A stretch of 30,091 nucleotides of DNA from Nemertoderma westbladi (lineage: Eukaryota > Xenacoelomorpha > Nemertodermatida > Nemertodermatidae), in assembly GCA_032718475.1 (NCBI GenBank), contig JAUCBJ010000411.1, positions 1 through 30,091 of the forward strand, given 5' to 3'. Position numbers and translations under genes: made by a program. Shown one piece after another: positions 18,901-27,794 of this stretch. Numbering within the stretch: the first letter of the stretch is position 1; each line of letters opens with the position of its first letter. Under the pieces are notes generated by a model. It worked only from the letters and a program-made list of their open reading frames with translations. It was not told where the DNA came from and did not search any database.

Positions 18901-18915
18901 ATTATAAACTGTTAC

Positions 18916-20144
18916 TGTTCGCGCTTTTGAAGACCTTTAGCAGTTTAACCTGCCAAAATTTATATGTCTTTTAGTTAATTAAAACACCTTTAGCATACGA
19001 CAACAATTTATGCTAATACACAAAACATTAGCCGAAGTCAGCCCATGCGCGATCATTCACCCGATGGATCTACACCCGGGAGACTGAATTCGGATGCTTA
19101 AATTTTATTATTGCAGTGTAAGGTTGCAGTGTATACCTACTGTATTATTCGATAGATCGTTAATAAATAATCTCTGACAGATATTATTGGCTTTCGGGAA
19201 ATATTAACAGTTCCTTTAGGACGTGGCGCTCTATCTATTTAAACAGAACTAGGACTTATACTAAACGCAACGATACTGCTTATGATTAAAGTATAAAGCG
19301 TATTCTTTAGGAAATACTTTGTTACCAATCACAATCATGCACACTATTCTGCCGACCGTCAGTAATTGACTCATGTAGGGTCTGCTAAATAACATTAGAT
19401 TCAATACACACCACATTAATATAAATCGCAATTGTTATATATAGCCCGCCTCTCTAACCTGTAGTGTATCAAGAAAATTGGGAATTTGGGTGATTTATCC
19501 ATATTATCCAAAGAGCAATATTTCCATCAACAAATAGGTACAATTAATAACTGACGGTAAAATAACAGTACAAACAATATGATTAATGCAGTTAAATTAA
19601 GTGAGATAGTTTTTTTCGATTAGATTAGATAGTTCGATTAGTGAGATTAGTTAGGTAACAGTTTATACTTTCGATAATTTAAGCAGTTTTACTAGAGTTT
19701 CTAGAGCCGGTGTTTCTGGCTTAGACAGCAATAACAACAAAGTATCAAGAAAAAACAGTAAGACTGAACACTCTCCTTATGATCGGCCGAAAAGCTACAC
19801 GTCGACAGGAAAAATCACTCTGATTGGCTCAAGCCAAACAAAGAACCATGCGTCCAATGGCTGTTTCCATGTCAGCAACCAGCTGTTAGATGTCGTAATA
19901 TGAATCATCACGGCTAAGCTGTGAAAGGTAGTTGGTGCATTGCAGGTTTTTTGCCTTACCATGTCCGCCAAAACACGTATATAGCAGAATGACTTTTATG
20001 TCCGTTAAAACACCTGTAACGGTACCTTGCGGGCGAGGGGAATATATATACAGTTAGAGAACCTTTTTAGAGTATTCCAGCGCCTGGGGGGAAACTGGAT
20101 TGCGAAGCAAAAGGGGCCAGTTATATCCCACAGAAGCTTTTACA
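18916..20144 (-). repeat. 5' LTR (1229 bp)
   Basis: The second LTR copy, TG...CA, nearly identical to 7059-8300. It lacks 28 bp that the other copy has between two CAGTA words, and carries a T7 run plus extra gattagatta-like sequence near 19610-19635. Read on the minus strand it should hold the promoter (U3 on the 20144 side). Confidence 0.95.
19435..19450 (-). promoter_or_regulatory. Candidate LTR core promoter: GC box plus TATA box
   Basis: On the coding strand the order is GGCGGG (19450-19445) and TATATATAA (19443-19435). This gives a predicted start near 19410, about 500 bp before the end of the 5' LTR. Two oppositely oriented CCAAT-type words in the perfect inverted repeat ttggctcaagccaa (19824-19837) lie farther upstream in U3. 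Assignment is by sequence resemblance only. Confidence 0.4.
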
Positions 20145-20149
20145 GAGGA
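20145..20149. repeat. Target-site duplication GAGGA, right copy
   Basis: An exact copy of 7054-7058, directly after the CA of the 5' LTR. Confidence 0.95.
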
Positions 20150-20877
20150 AGACCTATCCACCGATTCAATATACCAAGCATATCGCCCAGAAACCCAAAC
20201 GAAAACAGTATGTGCCATGGCAAAACTCTGAGGTTACTTGTAAGAGAGAAGATCTTAAGATAGCCTACAAAGTTAAAACCAAACAACCAACAACCGAAAA
20301 CATTAACAAGGTTGAGAAAGCTAAGGATGATCTTAAATTGGCCTACAACATCAGCCAGGAAAAGTACATACAGGATAAAACTGAAGCAATTACAACTGCT
20401 CACATACAGCAACAATCAAGACTTACCTGGCAAACTGTAAAAGAGGTATCTGGTCGGAAAAGTTGTGCAAAGGGCCTCAAAGCTGATAGTCCTGAAGAAC
20501 GTGTTGGGAAGTGGAAAAATCACTTCAGCAACATGCTTGGGCAGCCACCAAACATCGACGTCAGCCTTACAAGGACACTACCTATAGAAACAGGGGACTT
20601 CACACCTGCCGAACTCCAAAGAAGCATTAACAGCATGTCCAATAATAAAGCGAGTGGATTAGATGAAATCCCAGCGGAGGTATGGAAAACCGGAGTGCTA
20701 AACAGACCATTATTGGATGTTTGCAACCAGATGTTAAAAGGGGAAAAGCCACCACCAATTTGGACTAAAGGTCAACTAAAGCCTCTCCCCAAGAAAGGAG
20801 ACCTCGGCATACCAACAAACTATTGTGGGATCTGTCTGCTTGTGGTAGCTGCCAAAATATACAATAAAATGGTTCTA
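20150..20877 (+). pseudogene. RTE-type LINE, linker and first RT motifs (continuation of the 6479-7058 copy)
   Basis: The interrupted LINE resumes here. The open phase (from 20152 through 20877) carries the linker region (REDLKIAYK, then SRLTWQTVKEVSGRKSC) and the beginning of the reverse transcriptase: NNKASGLDEIPAEVWK, then LKPLPKKGDLGIPTNYCGI and AAKIYNKM. Joining across the target duplication puts the endonuclease and this part in different phases, so the LINE has a one-base-type frame change close to the insertion site. It was probably already non-functional, or decayed since. The protein would copy LINE RNA at a nick. This copy lacks the catalytic motifs, which are lost or displaced downstream. 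Confidence 0.88.
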
Positions 20878-21144
20878 TATATGTGTGATATTATACTAGT
20901 ATTTACAAGAGGCCATGCCCTGTGACTTGGTGGAGGGGACCGGTTAACAATTTAGAGTTTGGGGCATCATATATGTACCGGTAACCTAGGCCTTGATATC
21001 GACTGATCATATATAATGCTGTAACGTGTAATGCCTGAAAGTGTATATCAGTATTATCTGTATTATATGATGAAGGAATTGCTGCATTAAGTAATTAATA
21101 TAACTTATTGTTACATGCTGTGGGCAGGGAGAACCTTATAATAT
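20878..21144. other. About 267-bp unidentified interruption inside the LINE
   Basis: The LINE phase is lost after MVL at 20877 and resumes at about 21145 with the RIRPHIEKLL segment that should follow directly. The intervening AT-rich DNA has no coding match, contains TACCGGTA (20976-20983) and starts and ends in TATA-type words (tatatg / ataatat). Size and location suggest a small non-autonomous insertion (MITE or SINE-like), but no clear terminal inverted repeat or target duplication longer than TA is visible. Confidence 0.6.
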
Positions 21145-21411
21145 AGGATTAGGCCTCACATAGAGAAACTACTGCGTAAGAGCCAAAACGGATTTCGACC
21201 AAGTAGATCAACAATAGCTCAGATACTTGCACTACGGAGACTGATTGAAGGAATTAAGTCAAAGACCGCAGTCATGACTTTTGTGGACTTCAAGAAGGCA
21301 TTTGACTCCATCCATAGAGGTAAAATGCTTGAAATCCTAAGAGCTTATGGAATACCAGAAGTAATTGTTGCTGGCATTGGATTGTTATATTGTGACACAG
21401 AAGCGCAGGTA
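21145..21411 (+). pseudogene. RTE-type LINE RT fragment, motif A region
   Basis: Continuation of the first LINE. It reads RIRPHIEKLLRKSQNGFRPS, then IAQILALRRLIEGIKSK, then MTFVDFKKAFDSIHRGKML (motif A with the first catalytic Asp), and ends in LLYCDTEAQV. The open phase is uninterrupted. At about 21410 it changes abruptly to a second LINE copy, so motifs B and C of this copy are missing. Confidence 0.85.
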
Positions 21412-22740
21412 CCCAAATTTTGTTGCCAGTTCCCAAGAAGGGCAACCTAACACTCTATGGTTCTTTTCGGGGAATCTCATTGATCTCGATTGCTGCAAAG
21501 CTATACAATAGGATTCTATTAAATCGCATCAGGGATCCCATTGAGAGACTGCGCCGTGGAAATCAGAATGGGTTCCGTAAAGGTCGTGGGACCATGGAGC
21601 CCATTTTGGCACTTAGAAGGATAATTGAAGAGTTATCAAAAAAGAAAGACAGGCATCTGGCTGTTATCTTTGTTGACTTCTTCAAGGCCTTTGATTCAGT
21701 CTCTCGCTTACGTATGTTCAGCATACTTTCATTATATGGGATTCCTGATGAAATTATTGCAGCAATCAGATCAGTATACGATGGTTCGACAACATTTGTG
21801 TCTACTGTTGACGGTGACACAGAACCATTTGAAGTGTTATGGGGCGTCCTCCAAGGAGACACACTTGCACCATTCTTGTTCATTATTGTGGTTGACTATG
21901 TTCTACGCATGTCCTTAGATCATCATAATGGTGATGGGGTGATGGTAACTCCACCTACTGGCTCCAGAAGTCGAGGAAATCCTGCCAAGTACCTAAGTGA
22001 TCTAGACTTTGCTGATGACTTAGGAGTACTCTCAGAATCATTAGAGGGAGCCCAACGGCTCCTCAGCGCATTAGAACATGCTGCTTCTAGTGTTGGTCTT
22101 TTTATTAACTCCAAAAATGACCAAAATCTTGACAGTTAACTATGAAAGTCCTCAGCAAGTCCTGACCGGATGAGCATAAGCGTAAAGGATGGTATGCTTG
22201 AGCATGTGGACGACTTCTGAATACGTAATGGAAAGGCATGGGCAGCCTTGAATAGGCTTTCCAAGATTTTGAAGTCAAATAGAATTAATCGGAAACTTAA
22301 AGCCCGATTATTTAGAGCAGCAGAGCCCATATGCTGTGCTCAACTGCTGAGGACACCTAATCTCTGGATGGCACATTCACAAGAATGCTACGCCGGGTTC
22401 ACTGTTTTAAGTACAATCCATACATCCCCAACCAGACACTATATAACATTGGAGGTGTCTCATTAGTTCCCCCAGGCTTAACACTAGAACAAACCCGCCT
22501 CCGCTTTGCAGGACATTGCTTTCGCTAGACTGTACCAGTCAGTGCGTAGCATAATCTTGTTCTTTGGCAGCCTCATGGAGTGAATAAGCTGGTGGACAGC
22601 CCTTGACTTTCTTGAGACGCATCTTAAAGGATACTGGCCTTGAAGATTCGGATGATCTAGCAAATGTCATGGGTGATTGGGAGTTGTGGCGGCTCAATTT
22701 TGTCGTCAAGCCGGCACAGCATTTTATTTATTGCGTTTAT
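21412..22740 (+). pseudogene. Second RTE-type LINE copy: RT with FADD box and decayed C-terminus
   Basis: The first 240 codons (to 22139) are open: LLPVPKKGNL, ISLISIAAKLYNRILLNRI, VIFVDFFKAFDS (motif A), WGVLQGDTLAPFLFI (motif B), and LDFADDLGVLSES (motif C, F-A-D-D). It repeats the RT segment already present in the first copy at 20780-21411, so two different copies are joined. After 22100 the frame shifts and stops repeatedly, but LINE C-terminal segments remain: RNGKAWAALNRLSKILKS, RKLKARLFRAAEP, then, in other phases, TRLRFAGHCFR near 22500 and LRRILKDTGLEDSDDL with GDWELWR near 22610-22690. A short TTTATTG-type repeat at about 22722-22755 could be the 3' tail, which in RTE elements is often a short tandem repeat. 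Inactive. Confidence 0.88.
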
Positions 22741-23410
22741 TGTGTTTATTGCTTTTTAATCAACCATGGATCACAATATAGATGACAATGTGTTTCAGAA
22801 ATTAATAATTCCAGTCATCAGAAATCATATAGTGGTAACATACATCCATAAATACAAGCATTCATTGTCTTATATTCGCATCAAGGTTCTGACCCCCCTT
22901 TGGTAAGATTGAGAAATTAGCGATTGGAAATGCAGAAACGTATGTTCTATTGTTTAAAAAAGAGAACATTTTTTTAGGATTCTCTATTTTATTTTGAAAA
23001 TGAAAAATATAGAATGTTATAAAATATTTTAATTGAATATATTTTATATGTTTGAGAACATTTTACAAATGAAATTAGCAAAAACTTGGTAGTATAACCT
23101 CCCCCCCCCCCCCCCCCCTCCCCAATTCAGTTTCTAACCAATTTGAAACGTTGAAATAATGTTACCAACCAATTTATAACGTTCAAATAATGTAATTTAA
23201 ATTTATTCTGAACATCTTGATTTTCAAACAATCAATAACACTATAAGAAACATTAGAATAACTATGTTCTGTAATGTCGGGTCCCCTATATTAAGGAGTG
23301 CCGAACCGATGAGATAGAACGTCTACCATGAGCAGTGAAAGAACTCATATTAGATCCAAAGATTATTCTCTATAGATCACAGGTGTCCTAAGGATTTATC
23401 CGAAGTAACT
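22741..23410. other. AT-rich spacer with a C18 tract, no gene
   Basis: No coding region is seen. It holds 18 C residues at 23101-23118, followed by a small degenerate duplication of about 31 bp (the words accaattt, aacgtt and aaataatgt twice, about 23130-23195). The rest is low-complexity AT-rich sequence. Confidence 0.55.
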
Positions 23411-24335
23411 AGATGAAAGGTTGGGGCAACTTTGGACTCTCGGGTCCTTTTCTCCGCAGCAATGAAGTCGACAGACACTTCCAAAGGTTTGGGAATGGTG
23501 GAAAGGTCAGACCGAAGGTCTGCAGGATCCATCTCAGTAGCATTAGGAATGCACGACCCAGATGCGATGAAATACGAAGCTTATCTAAAGCGATACCCGA
23601 ACACAATGCTAATAAGAAGTGACTTTAAAGCGAGACCAAACCTAGTAGTCAGCTTCTACAACTGTAAGAAAGGAGGTCTATCACCAGTACAAAAGGCCTA
23701 TGGTATACAAGAGGACAAATCTCTGATATCCTTCCTGAGTGTCTTTGTCGCACATGTAATCAGGCGGGAACCTAAGAAGTTTCGTGGGGTCAACATACCA
23801 GAAGCAATCCGGATCATTACTAAACCATTGTGGGGAATTGGAATAAACAAAAGGGTACATTACAATATCTACTGGTTCATGGGGACCCATGGAAACTGAG
23901 AATGTTGGAGAGAGGAAGCGGATTAAATACAGCCAGGAGTTGTTCAAAGACATGCACACTCCTTCAAGTTTCGATCGTGAAGAACTTGGCATCAAATAAG
24001 TATTCATTCCCTACCACTCACAAGGACAGATCAGATGACACAAAAAACAAAACCTGGAACCCGCAATTAAACCACAGGATCACCAATGAGATCGCTCCAC
24101 ATGAAGAGACGGCGAAGTATCGGTAGAACATGAAATAAGCTCGCTATCAATATCAATGATCATAGATTGAGATACAGAGGACAAAATACCCTGGACAGAC
24201 TCCGTGCAATTTTCTAAAACCAAACAGATTGATCAATTTCAAGGACAGTCTTGGCTCTGAGTCAATGCAGAAAATTGATGGAACCCAGATCCGCAAGGAA
24301 CAATAACGAATTTGGAAGAAAAAGACCCTTTACTC
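23411..24335 (+). pseudogene. Decayed coding region of unknown origin
   Basis: The longest open piece (23432-23899, 155 codons) reads like real protein: MHDPDAMKYEAYLKRYPNTM, then LVVSFYNCKKGGLSPVQKAY and IRIITKPLWGIGINKRVHYN. It then continues only by changing phase: METENVGERKRIKYSQELF at 23889-24000, DRSDDTKNKTWNPQLNHRI near 24025-24075, and DSLGSESMQKIDGTQIRKEQ near 24245-24305. Successive protein-like pieces in different phases on one strand are typical of an inactivated gene with several small indels. I do not recognise the family; it could be a mobile-element or viral-derived gene or a host pseudogene. Its GC content is higher than that of the flanking DNA. Confidence 0.5.
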
Positions 24336-25078
24336 AGGAACTAATCCCACACGGTTCAGGTGACCCACGGGAACATCACCCAGACCCCTCGACATACCAA
24401 TCCTGGATGTGGATTCTATCAAATTTCGACTCTATCAAAACCTTTGTCAGATCAGTTGTAAAAAGTCCTAAGTGCTCTAAAAATCATTTAAATATTCTTC
24501 CCACTCATTCCAAGCTGTCGCTCTATTTTAATATTGCTGTCAAAATTGTATTAAGAAGTTTTAGTATCCCTTGATGCAAAATTTAGACAAATAGCCTGGT
24601 ATTAACCGTTTTTTTCCATCTCATATGATCACTTTTTTAAACGCGATTTCTGAGGCTTCGCGTAACACCGCTTTTTAAGTAGAAAGGTACCCATATCTCG
24701 AGAATGAGTAAAGATATTGTGTTGAAATTTTCAGGGGTTGTTTGAAAACCCATTACACAACTTTGCATACGATTTGGACTTCCAAAAGTTCTGATTTTTT
24801 AAATTATGATTATTGAAAATGTGGGCGCTTTTTCCAAAACATTAATGGGCTATATTTCGAGAGAGTGTTGGTCTAGCCCTACCATTTTGTATGCAAATTC
24901 TTACTATATGCCATAGAGATCAACTGGTAAAAATTTCAGCCAATTAGTTCTCAAACAAATGGTACCTTTGTTTATCATTACGGTCTATGGAGAACTGCGA
25001 AGCCGACATCACCCCTTAAACAGAATAAGATCAAGGAAATGGGGAAGGTTATACATTTTGCCCACTAGCGGCAGTCTG
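24336..25078. other. Spacer, probably an old interspersed repeat
   Basis: No gene is recognised. From about 24620 to 25010 the sequence has the words expected of a dispersed repeat (tatctcgagaatgag, aaattttcagg, aaaatttcagcc, ttctcaaacaaatgg), resembling the style of 3130-3430 and 3900-4280. Without a second clear copy in the window I cannot define ends. Confidence 0.4.
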
Positions 25079-25199
25079 TATAACTGTTTATCATGGATAA
25101 CTGTTTATTATTATTATGGATAACTGTTTATTATTATTATTATTATGGATAACTGTTTATTATTATTATGGATAACTGTTTATTATTATTATTGATAAC
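25079..25199. repeat. Minisatellite with internal TTA microsatellite
   Basis: Five copies of ggataactgtttatta-type units, each followed by a variable number of TTA triplets, give unit lengths from about 15 to 30 bp. Variation is almost entirely in the TTA count, so replication slippage within units overlays duplication of units. Confidence 0.9.
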
Positions 25200-26070
25200 C
25201 GATTACCGACCCCACAATGACACAGGATGTGTTCTATCACATATCTGACAAGTTTCAGCTTGCGGAATGGGGCAAATATTTTTTCTATTTTAAATATTCT
25301 TATTTGATTAATTTAGTTTTTCGTAATTTAATTAACCTTTCTAGACAGATTACAATAATTCCAGTTCAGATTACAACACTGCGGTTGACATTTGCACGAT
25401 GACGGAAGAAGGCAACGGAAGGAGGCTAAACAACAATGTGATAATGAATACTGTATAGTTAAAAGGCAAGTTAAATATATTAGCATGCCCAGACTGGCAA
25501 GTTAATGTATATTCGCTTGCTCAAATTCGCACGTACTGTAGTGTAATGTATTGATTTGGTTTTGATTTATTATGTTCAATTGAGATTTGTAGTTTAATTC
25601 TAGTGCATTATTTATGTTTTGAATTGAACTACCGTTAGGTGTTTTATGATTTATGTAACAATAAATGCAACAGGAAACTGCTATTTTACAAAATCTTTAC
25701 GTTTTAGGAAAGCGACCTCTTTTACTTTCCTGCAAAGGGGTAAAGGCGCGGGACTCTTCTCCACCGTGTATTTTTTTAAGTCCCCATCCGTACACAATAT
25801 TTACATCACCCTCTTTAATTGTACGAACCTGCCCAGAAGGCCTTTAACTTGTGACTTTCTGGGCCTTACAATAATTCATGGTTGACACGACGACGTACAG
25901 AGTATCCTATACAACACTATTCCAGGGCAGGGAAGTTAAACTTTTATTAGCATTGCAACTAACGAACGAAAGTGCTATTGTGTTGTATATTTATAATGTC
26001 CTGCTTGTTTCACTTTTCATTTTACTTGTATTGATTATAGTAATGTATTCTCCTGCAATAAAGAAATAAT
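25200..26070. other. AT-rich spacer, no gene seen
   Basis: Short open frames at 25217-25402, 25646-25885 and 25878-26069 show hydrophobic, AT-driven composition without motifs. I see no RNA gene or mobile-element end. Confidence 0.5.
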
Positions 26071-26262
26071 TTTGCCGAAACGCAACTTTTTTGCCGAATC
26101 GCGACTTTTGCTGAAACGCGACTGTTGCCGAAACGCGACAGTTGCCAAAACGCAACTTTGCCGAAACGCAACTTTTTTGCTGAAACGCATCTTTTTTGCT
26201 GAAACGCAACTTTTTTTGCCGAAACGCGACTTTTGCCGAAACGTGACAGTTGCCGAAACGCG
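26071..26262. repeat. Degenerate 16-21-bp tandem repeat of GCCGAAACGC words
   Basis: Eleven units of the type tgccgaaacgc(a/g)act followed by 2-7 T residues. The core gccgaaacgc is well kept (variants gctgaaacgc, gccgaatcgc, gccaaaacgc, gccgaaacgt), while the T run and the a/g position vary. Each unit alternates a CpG-containing core with a T tract. Confidence 0.93.
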
Positions 26263-26604
26263 TCGACACCACAGAACCATTGAAGGCTGCACCATTCTAT
26301 GCTCCTGTTGAACTGTTCGAGGATGCCACTGCCTCAGGTGATGATATCTCAGAGAATGGTTTCTGGCAATCCAGTTATTCCTGATGAACCAAATGACGTG
26401 TTTGTTAGTAAATTTATCATTTGTTTTGGAGTAAGCATTGCAGAGACTAAAGTTTCAAAAACTTTTCGAGTGTGTGCATAAATTACTTAATTATTAATTT
26501 GAATAATTTTTAATTAAATTTGTTTAAATCAAGCAAAAAAAACGTGCAAAAAAGCAACCCATTTATATTTTTTTTATTCATGTTAATGTGCTACTAACTA
26601 TTAA
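26263..26604. other. Spacer, no recognised gene
   Basis: Immediately after the repeat, an open phase (about 26260-26380) reads TTEPLKAAPFYAPVELFEDA and is protein-like but short and unassigned. The rest is AT-rich. Confidence 0.35.
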
Positions 26605-26925
26605 TCAAGACCGGAGATCACCGCTTTTCAACTTCGTGTTAAAGTAAATAAAGAATTTGGACTCACGTACAGTATTTCAACCATAAAGAGAATTAGGAGA
26701 CAGCTCGGATGGGTTCATGCCAACGCCAAATACTGCCAAATTGTTCGTGAAGTAAACAAAGGGAAACGAATAAAGTTTGCTGAAAACTTGCAAAGGAACA
26801 TATCAATATTAAGAAATATTGTTTTCACGGACGAATGCTGCGTCCAGCTGGACAACTTCCGTAAACAATTTTTCATTAGACGTGGTGATGCTTTTATGAT
26901 AGAGAGCCCCCAGGGTGTAACATAG
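26605..26925 (+). pseudogene. Tc1/mariner-type transposase fragment
   Basis: An open phase of about 106 codons between an upstream TAA (26602) and a TAG (26923-26925), lacking a start. It shows the second half of the paired-like DNA-binding region and the beginning of the catalytic core of Tc1-like transposases: KEFGLTYSISTIKRIRRQLG with W after it, RIKFAENL, then IVFTDECCVQLD, where the Asp is the first residue of the DDE/D triad, and FFIRRGDAF. The remaining catalytic residues and both inverted repeats are missing, so this is an inactive relic of about one third of the gene. Confidence 0.75.
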
Positions 26926-27317
26926 CGGACATAGGCTGTATTGGTATAGAGAGAAGTACATACAAGATCACATGGAGATTCATGGAGTGTATGGGAGTGG
27001 ATGGAGTTGAATAATTAATTTAGTGCAGGGAGATGTCACGCCATTAGTCTGACACCGAGAGGGCACAGAGAAACACCAGAACATGCCCTAACATCATTAA
27101 CTATAGGTCTACTAGATTCAAGCAAACTGACAATTCAAATAATCAACAAACAAACAAAAAAATAGATAGATACAATGTAAATTAAGCGAAAATATTATAC
27201 TACATAGCTTCAAAATATTCTAGAACACTGTGGATTAATTTAGATAACGATTGGGCGCGGTGACTATCGAAACTATTAAATAAATTTTTCAGATTGGAGT
27301 AGTCAAGGGTATTGTGC
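26926..27317. other. Spacer, no gene seen
   Basis: The first 80 bp contain related short words (gatcacatggagattcatgg, gtatgggagtggatggag). No coding or RNA feature is supported. Confidence 0.45.
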
Positions 27318-27794
27318 TTATCTCTGATATGTATACAATGCATCTATAGATGGCCAGTTGTAAACTATGAATGTCATTGTTCGCACCCCTTGTATTTCCC
27401 ACATTCCTATGATATTACATGGTAAAATCTGAATTTGTTTCACAGTTTTAACATCTGGAGTCCGAGGGTTAGTATCACTTGCTGCATCTACTCTAACTTG
27501 GTGCTCAACATCAAATGTATCATCTTCATTTTTTGACTGAATGAGACCAATGTGCCACTTTCTTCCATTTTGATAATCCCATATCACTGATTTCATATCA
27601 TTAATCTGTATATCATCATCATTGCTATTGTCAGAAAGTACATACAGTAAAATAAGGATGCGATATTTCATTCGTTGTAAAGAGCAAAAATTTACTTTTG
27701 AACCCAGGAAACGTTTATTGACAATAAAAGAAAAAATAACCAAAAGGTAATAAAACATTGTTGCGCGGGTGTAGCCTACATGTATTTTACACAT
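27318..27794 (-). CDS. Hypothetical protein, possible exon or relic
   Basis: A 158-codon frame from ATG 27794. The first 50 residues are hydrophobic and AT-driven (YYLLVIFSFIVNKRFL), possibly not coding. From about residue 60 the sequence looks like a folded domain: SVIWDYQNGRKWHIGLIQSK, an acidic stretch NEDDTFDVEHQVRVDAASDT, then VKTVKQIQILPCNIIGMWEI and TMTFIVYNWPSIDA. The W-x-x-G-x-I pattern resembles small Tudor/chromo-barrel-like modules seen at the C-termini of some transposon-associated proteins, but this is weak. Function unknown. Confidence 0.35.
   Translation of the reverse strand: MCKIHVGYTRATMFYYLLVIFSFIVNKRFLGSKVNFCSLQRMKYRILILLYVLSDNSNDDDIQINDMKSVIWDYQNGRKWHIGLIQSKNEDDTFDVEHQVRVDAASDTNPRTPDVKTVKQIQILPCNIIGMWEIQGVRTMTFIVYNWPSIDALYTYQR

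Larger units (their letters stand above)
16732..18915 (-). other. Long leader of the retroelement (2.2 kb, non-coding)
   Basis: Between the 5' LTR and the first ORF no gene is visible. The leader has degenerate tandem repeats at 16867-17102, a 287-288-bp tandem duplication at 18046-18620, and eight of the eleven TACCGGTA palindromes of the window. A perfect 8-bp hairpin lies 15 bp from the LTR (18880-18900). The sequence directly next to the LTR reads gtaacagtttataatc on the coding strand and does not begin TGG, so a standard tRNA primer-binding site is not evident. Confidence 0.7.
7059..20144 (-). mobile_element. Complete 13.1-kb non-autonomous BEL/Pao-like LTR retroelement
   Basis: The element has two LTRs that both start TG and end CA, a perfect 5-bp target duplication, and an internal region whose coding frames all lie on the minus strand. 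In transcription order: 5' LTR 18916-20144, long leader, coiled-coil ORF, gag-protease ORF, spacer, accessory frame, 3' LTR 7059-8300. The gag with DUF1759-like core, three zinc knuckles and DUF1758-type protease assigns it to BEL/Pao, a lineage known from animals. Reverse transcriptase, RNase H and integrase are absent, and the missing part of pol is skipped without breaking the frame. The LTRs differ by four substitutions and two indels, so insertion was recent and must have used enzymes in trans. Known parallels are TR-GAG and LARD elements of plants. The insertion split an RTE LINE. Confidence 0.93.

Noticed and set aside
26071-26262. CRISPR-like array
   Set aside because: The units are contiguous with 2-7-nt T spacers, not unique spacers, and the context is animal DNA.
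26260-26380. Protein-like short phase after the GCCGAAACGC repeat
   Set aside because: It reads like an acidic protein segment but is only about 40 codons, has no start or known motif, and overlaps the repeat end.
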